Assembly: GCA_021234155.1 (NCBI GenBank)
Contig: JAJEKV010000913.1
Coordinates: 1-64,000, forward strand
Length of the DNA: 64,000 nucleotides
Reading direction: 5' to 3'
DNA from: Isoetes taiwanensis
Taxonomy: Eukaryota > Streptophyta > Lycopodiopsida > Isoetales > Isoetaceae
Each line of letters starts with the position of its first letter. Position 1 is the first letter of the stretch. This document shows, piece after piece, positions 57,277-64,000 of the stretch. The translations under genes were made by a program, and so were the position numbers. Under the pieces are notes generated by a model, which did no database searches, had not been told where the DNA came from, and saw only the letters and a program-made list of their open reading frames with translations.

Positions 57277-58715
57277 CTCATGGGGCATCAACCTTTCCGG
57301 CTTCATTTGTTGAAATCGACCAATGCTTCCTTACCATATCCATGTTGTGCATATCTGAAATTATGGCATTCCAAGAAATCACCGCCTCAAGCATATGAAC
57401 AACATAACCCATCCTTGGTCTTTTGGATGCATCGGGATCAACACATCGTGGCGCTATGAGCAATGCTCTTTTCAATTCCTTCAAAGAAGGTCTCTCTTCC
57501 AATCTAGGATCACATACATCTTGGATCATTTGTTTGCCACCATTGTCTTCAACCAATCAACTAGATTGACCTAGATCATCATCGGTTAAGAAACATATTG
57601 TTATAGTGAGATATGAAATTTTCTTAAAAGTTAATCTTACCTCGCCATTAGGCCTGCTATAGTCAACAGGATCCCCCGCCTGTTATAGTTTCCAACATGA
57701 GTACTCCAAAACTATATATATCACTTTGGCTCATTTAAAAGCCACGTAGATTTGCATATTCGGGAGCAACTTATCTGTGATGACAATGTTTAAGGATCAC
57801 ACTATGAAGATATTATAAGGTGTTAAATGAAATACGAAGTTAGAATGTGTACCCAAATGTGCCCATGACACGCAGCGTTGTTATATGACTTTTCTCAGCT
57901 ACTAGAAGCTTTGCCGGACCAAAATCACGAGACCTTGGCATTCCATTGGAAATCTAGCAAAATATTACTTGCTTTTATATCTCGATGCACTACTTTTGGT
58001 TCCAAAGTGATTCATGTAAGTAAGAAAGCCCTGTATAAAAGATAAAAATAAGCATCAAATTCCTATATGTATGTCTGCGCTATATCGTGTAGAAGGAACA
58101 AGGACTTTACCCTTAAGCGGTGCCAAGCAAGATCTTCATCGCATCTTCCATGTTGGTGTTCGGAGATGGGACCATGAAGCCATTGCTCTAGATTTCCATT
58201 ATCCATGTACTCATAGACAACCATCCTAAAGTGAACAAAGTTTAGCAAGCATTATGGTATAACCATTCAAAAAACCAAGTTACATACATACGAGGGTTAT
58301 ATGAAACAAAGTTAACAAGATCTGTGAAAATGAAAGAGACCAACTCTTACATCAGAATCGCCTTCTACACGGTAGCCAAAGCTGCGTTCGACCAAATTCT
58401 TATGTCTAACCCTTCCAATAGTCTCCACTTCCACTTTGAACTCATGCTCGCTTGCCCTCCTGCATGAATAAAATACTACAATGCTTCAGTTATGGCGATC
58501 GATTATAACATCTTTGCGAGAAATTGAAAAACTTCAAGAGCATTACTTGTTATTAAGCAAATTCTTGATATACGAAAGTACCATCGGTAACTTGCCTCGT
58601 AAACAATTCCATATCCGCCTTCGGCGATTACATTAGAATCAGCAAAGCCCCGAGGTTGCAATCTTGAGCTCTCTCGAGGCTATAAGATTGGCCAAAGCCA
58701 TATTGAGCAACTTCT
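57277..58715 (-). pseudogene. Receptor-like protein kinase, multi-exon, degraded
   Basis: Minus-strand blocks follow kinase order: EGGYGIVY-like glycine loop region with GKLP (58640-58590); HEFKVEVETIGRVRHKNLVE (about 58440); RMVVYEYMDNGNLEQWLHGP (58225); YLHESLWNQK and HRDIKASNILLDF-like words broken by shifts (58020-57950), then AKLLVAEKSHITT and VMGTFGY (57910-57850); SDIYSFGVLMLETITGG (57730-57690); VNLVDWLKTMV (57570) and DPRLEERPSLKELKRALLI, RCVDPDASKRPRMGYVVHML (57500-57400). The sequence resembles plant receptor-like kinases with the NLEQWLHG and CVDPD...KRPKMG signatures. The catalytic HRD and DFG regions need frame corrections, so it is a pseudogene. No ectodomain seen. Confidence 0.8.
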
Positions 58716-59286
58716 ATTCTATTTGAGAGCCAATGGAACCATTGTTGAAAGAAATTTCATGGGGAGTTCCCATTCCGGTTTCTTGAGGGTCTTCTTCAAA
58801 CCATCAAAACGCATAATGCTATCTTCAATTTCCTTCTTAAGGGCAAAGCAGGGCTTTTACTTGGTCCTTTTCTTGCAATTCACCATTATGTGGCTGATTT
58901 CTTGCGAAGTGTTAGTATCATTGTGTATATGCACTACAACCTTGTCTTCGGGAGGCCCACGACACCCAAAAGAATTGAATTGAGAAGGCTGCTGGGCGGC
59001 TTTTCTTATCGGAGGTGGAGAGGAGGGAACTTCGCCAAAACGGGGCTCGACACACCCCCTTTAAAACCGTCTCGAGCAGTAACATACCTCCGGATTATGC
59101 ATAGCAGCCACAATGCCAAGCCCAGATATAAAACCGTCGGAAGGAGGGAGGGAGGACTCCGGCACAAAATTTGTTGGGTTTTCTAATTTCGCTGACCGTA
59201 GGATTTGAAATTAGAGAATCCAACGGCTCAAAATGATTTTAGACGACGTGGCATGACACGTGGCATAGCTAGGGCAGGAAATCGGG
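58716..59286. other. Intergenic between kinase pseudogene and hAT region
   Basis: No domain in the two short plus frames. Contains CCGTAGGATTTGAAATTAGA followed by ATCCAACGGCTCAAAATG, a motif type also present in the 24-26-kb tandem units. Confidence 0.35.
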
Positions 59287-61415
59287 CAGGGGGGGTTAGG
59301 CAACCCTGCTAAAAATACCATTTTGTAGGGAATTTGGAGACGAATGCAAATATGGCCTAACCTAACCTAAAAACCCCTTCGGCTTCGCGTTATTTGCGCC
59401 TGAGAGCATGGCGCTCTCTGTTTTCCAGACCCGAGACTGAAGACAATCCAAACTGACGATTCCTGGAGTATCTGGGGCCGATTTTGGTCTGGAAGGGTTT
59501 GCCAAAGGTTGCATTGACGATTTGGCATGGTGATTGGTGCCGATTTTGGTCTGGAACCCATCTGCATTGATCTAACAGTAACACAGGTATGTCTTTCGAA
59601 TTCTAACAGGTATTATCTGCAGTTTTTGGTCTGCAACTGACGATTTGGCATGGTAGCAGGGGCCGATTTTGTTCTGCCACACAAGGCTGCACTGATCCAG
59701 CAGTTAGAGGTATGTCTTCTGGAACTCATTCATCTTATTTCTCTTTGTATTGCAATTCTATGTTCCTATTCTCTAAAAAAAAGAAGGCATGTCAGCAGCT
59801 AACAGGTATGTCTTTTGGAACTCATTCCATCTAATTTATCTTTCTATTGCAATTCTCTGTTCCAATCTCTCAAAAAAGAAGGCATGTCAAGGTTTAGTAA
59901 CTTAAGGATAATATAGCATAACTTAAGGTAACTTTAGTAACTTAATGACAGCCATAGCATTAACTTTGATTTGCAGATTTGACTCTGATTTCTTTCAGCC
60001 TGCTAATGTTATTTTTTTTTGTCAATTTGTAGAATGGGGAAGGGATTTGAATGGCAACATGTCCATATTGTAAAAGATTCAATAGCTTCCGGGCAAGCAC
60101 GAGTCAAATGCAAGTATTGTGGCCACGTATGGACGGGAGGAGCTGATAGGATTCGGGCTCATATTATTGGGAAGAGAGGAATTGGTGTAGAAAAGTGCCC
60201 ACAAGCTCCTAACCATGTTTTTAAAGATATGGAAAAGAAGGAAGAGGGAAAGACTATAAAAAAGGCCAAGGAGATTGATCCCGCATTCAATCCAGATGAT
60301 GCTAGAATGTGCATACAAGAACTTCGACAAGAATCGTTGGCTTCAGGGGGTATTGCTTCTCTAGAAACTGCAGGTGACCTCTCTTTTTCATTTTTTGATT
60401 CATGTCATATAGTATTATTTTTTAATTGCATTCTTCTTTCTTTAGGTGGACTCTCTTTATCAAGTGTTTATGATAATAATATTTCACGTAAGAGGCGCCA
60501 AGAGGATAATGTTGAGGGAGGATCCTCCGTTCAGAACCTTTTCCGCCATAGTCTTAGGAATGCTGCAGATGAAGCACAACGTAGGGTGTTCTATGGCTGT
60601 GGTATTGCCTACAATATTGCACAAAGTAAGCTTTTCAAAGAGTATTGTAAGGCGGTGGTTAAAGCTGGGCCAGGATACCAACCTTTGAGCTATGGTGACT
60701 TAAGAGGAAAACATTTGAAAGCTGAATACCATGCCGTGGAAAAAAGATTGCAGCCCGTGAAGAACACGTGGAAGAGGTATGGAGTTTCAATTTGTAGCGA
60801 TGGGTGGTCTGATGTAAGAAAGAGACCCATTATTAACTTTGTGGCCTCAAACTGTTTTGGCTCTATGTTTTTGAAATCCGTGGATGCAAGTGGCAAGAAG
60901 AAAGATGCTATGTTTTTGTTTGATGAGTTCAAAAAGGTCATTGAAGTAGTTGGCGTTGAGAACATTGTTCAAATTATTACTGATAATGGTTCCAATTGTG
61001 TAAAATCTGGTGACATGTTAGAATTGGAGTTCCCATCCATATTTTACACTCGTTGTGCATGCCACTGCTTGGATCTTCTCTTTGAGGATATAGGTCGATT
61101 GTTTATGTGCTAACTCCATTGTTGAAAGTATTGAGACTGGCGGATAGGGAAGGCTCAACCATGGGTTTAATCTACGAGTGCATGCGTAACTTGATCGAGA
61201 TCCTCAATGGTATGAAAGATAAAGTGGCTCCTTATAAAATTCAGTCCATCATAAATTGTATAAAGTATGAGCACGAGGGATTGCAAGCAAGGTGGACTAT
61301 GCTTCACTCACCTTTGCACGGAGTTGGATATTTGCTAAACCCTCTCTTTAGAGATGGTCCCGACCATGAAGATGCTTTGTATGACGATAAGTTGATGAAG
61401 GATTGGTGGGATTAT
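59287..61415 (+). mobile_element. hAT transposon, 3' end removed by a retrotransposon
   Basis: CAGGGGGGGTTAGGCAACCC at 59287 is a possible hAT 5' terminus (hAT ends commonly begin CAGGG). The 5' untranslated part (59400-60030) has repeated CGATTTTGGTCTGGAA, GGCATGTCA and GGTATGTCTTTTGGAACTC words. The transposase frame follows and is cut at about 61415, where a new sequence starting TGTTAGTCC begins. The right hAT terminus is not found, so the left boundary is unconfirmed. Confidence 0.5.
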
Positions 61416-61421
61416 TGTTAG
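60034..61421 (+). pseudogene. hAT transposase with BED finger and DUF659, internally deleted and truncated
   Basis: Starts at ATG 60034 (MGKGFEWQHVHIVKD), just after TTTGTAG, a likely 5'-UTR acceptor. Residues about 20-55 form a BED-type zinc finger: KCKYCGHVWTGGADRIRAH, then GVEKCPQAP. A 72-nt stretch, 60374-60445 (GTGACC...TTTAG), behaves as an intron but is a multiple of three and has no stop. DUF659-type blocks follow: FYGCGIAYNIAQSKLFKEY, RYGVSICSDGWSDVRKRP, IIQIITDNGSN-like text and CACHCLDLLFEDIG (catalytic-domain landmarks). Near 61095 the sequence jumps to another frame at TPLLKVLRLADREGSTMGLI, then LHSPLHGVGYLLNPLFRDG, so a central segment is lost. It is cut at DWWDYC by the next element; the C-terminal dimerisation domain is missing. 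Inactive. Confidence 0.85.
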
Positions 61422-64000
61422 TCCTGTGCCTCCTGGTACAGGACTATTCATGCATACGTCCGCACAGGCCAAGCTCAAAGATCCTCAGCCAACCACGGGT
61501 CGGACATCCAAGCCTCCGAGAAGACTAAGCAGAAGGCCACGCAGTCAAAGCCTTTGGCTGTCAACAAGAGGCGCCGCTCAGACAAGTGACGGCCCGCCAC
61601 CGCCGGCGTCAGCGTGATTCTAGGCACTTCAAGAGGCACCGCCAACATTCCTCAAGAATCAGGCCTCCTTCCGTGAGCCGGCAACGGTGATCAGTCGGAG
61701 GTGTTCATATTGGGCCCAAGGCCATTGTACTATATATATGAGTAGAGTTAGCTCATAAGTTTTAGATGAGTTTTGAGTCTTGTCTCCTTTTCGGTTTTCT
61801 CTCTATTGCGAAGCTCATGTATTTTCATCATTGATATCAAGAAGCTTATCATCTTTCTCTCATTTTGTTACGTTCTCTTCTTTTCTTCTCTTTCAGCAAA
61901 TCCAGCGTGACATAGTCCCAGGACTCTGTTAGATCACGGGTCCTCACCGGAGGCTGTCTTCGAGTTCGAACCCTGACCCCAAACACCGCTACCGGGGTCT
62001 GATTTTATCCTACTTTCTTACAATGTCGCCATGTGTCTCCTCATTTCATGGAAAGAACTCCTTTCTCTCGAGCGGCATCTGGCTTGGAGCCATGGGTCGG
62101 GGAAGCGTTTCAGGACATGTATGGATCTGCTTATGACATAGAGGGAGGCCATCTCTGGTCTAGTGGCTTTCCCTGCGCCACCCACCCTCGATGTCCGGTC
62201 TCGTCCCAGTTCCCGCCCCAAGCGTGCAAACATTGCTCCACAACCTCAGTCCCCCTCATCACTATCAGAGCCTTATCCGGCTCAACCTTCTCAACCATTA
62301 CTTTCACACCCCCGAACATGCCTACATCCATCATTCTTCAGGCCATATACGCCTCTTCCTTCAGAACCATCATCTCCCGGGTGGCACGGCTATCCACATG
62401 TCTCCTTTAGCCTACCGGGGAATATCCTTTCCCCACGTTCTCCACGGCTCTTCCTGTTTACAACCTTTACGGATCTCAAACCAATGCTCCGCTACTGCCG
62501 GTTTCAACCGCTAGCCACCCTTCATCGGTCCGCCTGCACAATGCCACATCCACCTCAACCCTCAATATCCTCACTATCCTGCTCCCGCCCAGCCCAAAGA
62601 CTTTCACATCTACCTTTCGGGGACTCCGAACCGACTTTATCCCACCTTTTGGCAACACGAAGGCAAACCGTTAGGACCAAAGTGCTCAAAGCCCACATGG
62701 AAGAATTTGAGGCTCTAGCTGTCCTAAATGGTCACGCCGCAACCTCAACTGAAATTCCACATCTTTTTCCACCATACCGGCATTAGGGTTTTCCCTCATC
62801 AATGGCTCATGTCCAACAAAAGCCATTGGAAACAAGATCGGGTCCGAAATGCGCTTTTCTCTCTCATTACGGGACCACGGATGATGATCAACTTCATCTC
62901 AAGCAACTCAATGAACTTCAACAAGAGCCCACGGAGTCCGCCTGGATTTTACGGATCGACTTCACATTCTCGCTAAGTAAGCTCAAGGGAGTACCCTACA
63001 CGGGGATGCATTTTTGGTCCGGTTTCTCCAAGGACTTCCTCCTCGCTATTCGACTCATGATGAATACTGGCCCAAAACTTTGGAGCAGGCTATCGACCTT
63101 GTCACCATTCACACGTTTTCTCCCCGAGGCGCGGGCTCTTCAAGAGCTCCCGCTCATTCCACCCGCCATGGTTCCACAAACGACGTTTCAAATTTCTCAA
63201 CACGCAATAATCATCCGCTAGCTCAACCGGGTGCCATATTTGCAAATATCAAGGCCATTTGGCCAATGAGTGCAACTCCACCAATGGCCCGCCTCATTGC
63301 AAGCTTTATGCAACATGTGTAATCATGCCACGGAAGAGTGCACCGCACTCATCCCACACCGCCCGCAACAAAATGGTTTATCAAGTGCAAACCACACCTC
63401 AGCCACAATCGCATTCATCGCAGCCCACCTCTTCGTGCAGCCCACGCAACTCTATCAGCAACGTGGACCAACCACGGATCCAAACTAACGCCCCTCCTTT
63501 GATCCTTCTAAAGCGATTGTTATCACCGCCAAGAATGGAGTCATACCACCACGGTCCTCAACTTCCACAAGTTCAGTCCAGCCTTCGCACAAATCAGACT
63601 TCACATCGGTCCGGCCACGGCTTACCAACTCGCTTGCTAATGGCAAACAAGGTCGCCACCCGGTTCTTAAGAAGCCCCCAAGAGCGCAAAGAATCACGCT
63701 TATCAACCAGCTCCAAAGAAATCAACCACACTGGATCAACAAGCCCAAGAGGAAATTTTTCAGCACTTAATCCCTCCCCAGACAACCACAAATTGCTGGT
63801 CTAGTTTCACGCCAGACCAAGGCATCACGCCCCTTTGACTATTATTCGTAAGGACACGCGAACCCGCCTTTGCCGCTTGACACCATTCCTCATGAGGACG
63901 AAAAAAGGTTCACTTTGCACCCGACTTGAAAAGCTCATGCCAAATGTCATGCCCAAAGTTCGCCAAAGCATTTTGAATCTCATACAAGTCCGCCGAAGGC
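61416..64000 (+). mobile_element. Ty3/gypsy-like LTR retrotransposon, 5' end, runs off window
   Basis: Begins TGTTAGTCCTGTGCCTCC at 61416, inside the hAT transposase. The putative 5' LTR extends to about 62020 (ends TTCTTACA) and has a TATA box (TATATATATG, 61731-61740) and a pyrimidine-rich leader. No good primer-binding site is seen after it, so the LTR end is uncertain. Gag coding remains follow. The second LTR lies outside the window, so the LTR cannot be checked by comparison. Confidence 0.65.
62049..63985 (+). pseudogene. Gag (and start of pol) of the gypsy-like element, multiple frameshifts
   Basis: Gag packages element RNA. A Pro/Ser-rich N-terminal block (62163-62786) contains RSRPSSRPKRANIAPQPQ. 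The gag core is scattered over frames: NELQQEPTESAWILRIDF, FLVRFLQGLPPRYSTHDEYW and PKTLEQAIDLVTIHTF (63010-63115). The nucleocapsid knuckle CHICKYQGHLANEC (C-x2-C-x4-H-x4-C) is intact at about 63232-63273. Further on, RITLINQLQRNQPHWINKPK (about 63690) may be the region before protease. At least three frame changes and in-frame stops show it is dead. No reverse transcriptase lies within the window. Confidence 0.7.

Noticed and set aside
61426-61617. 63-codon Pro/Arg-rich frame at the start of the retrotransposon
   Set aside because: It lies within the putative LTR upstream of the TATA box; no homology to gag.
61955-61985. tRNA-like GAGTTCGAACCCTGACCCC in the gypsy-like LTR region
   Set aside because: Only a T-arm-like word; no A box or cloverleaf nearby, and it is in the wrong orientation for a primer-binding site of a plus-strand element.

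Overview
The window looks like nuclear DNA of a land plant with a large, repeat-packed genome. The evidence is a set of plant-type sequences: a CACTA (En/Spm) transposon, a BED-finger/DUF659 hAT transposase, a Ty3/gypsy-like gag with a CCHC knuckle, Helitron helicase debris, plant-style LINE remnants, PR-1-type CAP proteins, a plant HLH factor with GT-AG introns, and a receptor-like kinase. AT-rich intergenic DNA, very sparse genes and many old inactive copies would fit a fern or another large-genome plant. The species cannot be fixed from sequence alone, so 'fern-like' is inference. No prokaryotic, organellar or rRNA gene was seen.

Layout. 1-5139 is the 3' part of a CACTA element: transposase-like exons, a 1.6-kb pyrimidine-only minisatellite in what appears to be an intron, a GACGTC-rich subterminal array and the terminal CTGTAGTG. 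7140-8645 joins a 5'-truncated LINE reverse transcriptase to an antisense Helitron helicase fragment, followed by an unknown 148-aa ORF. Two copies of a foldback element lie at 9.4-10.1 and 16.1-16.6 kb. A small spliced gene of unknown function lies at 13.7-14.3 kb. From 17.9 to 28.9 kb there is a cluster of four CAP (PR-1-like) copies, all damaged, with duplicated 5' flanks. A 5-kb element with inverted repeats (22.2-27.3 kb) sits inside this cluster. It carries 1.25-kb tandem units rich in heat-shock-element-like TTCnnGAA arrays, tRNA-like pol III boxes, and an array of the palindrome GGTATAAATTTATACC. One CAP flank is split by a 492-bp insertion with a perfect 8-bp target duplication.

35812-43410 appears to be one 7.6-kb DNA transposon, with terminal inverted repeats GGGTGYAAAATCG and flanking TATT. 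It contains a rightward gene ending in an FCP1/NIF-like HAD phosphatase domain and a decayed leftward transposase-like gene. This is the most unusual object in the window. Two related atypical HLH transcription-factor genes occur at 30.0-30.6 kb (+, damaged) and 48.5-49.4 kb (-, intact splice frame). A multi-exon receptor-like kinase pseudogene occupies 57.3-58.7 kb. The right end is a nest: a hAT transposase (60.0-61.4 kb) truncated by a Ty3/gypsy-like element that begins at about 61416 and runs off the window.

Few features look like intact host genes. The best candidates are the HLH gene on the minus strand and the small spliced gene at 13.7 kb. Most coding sequence belongs to mobile elements or is pseudogenised. 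The genes do not form a common pathway; what organises the window is successive insertion, tandem duplication and decay.
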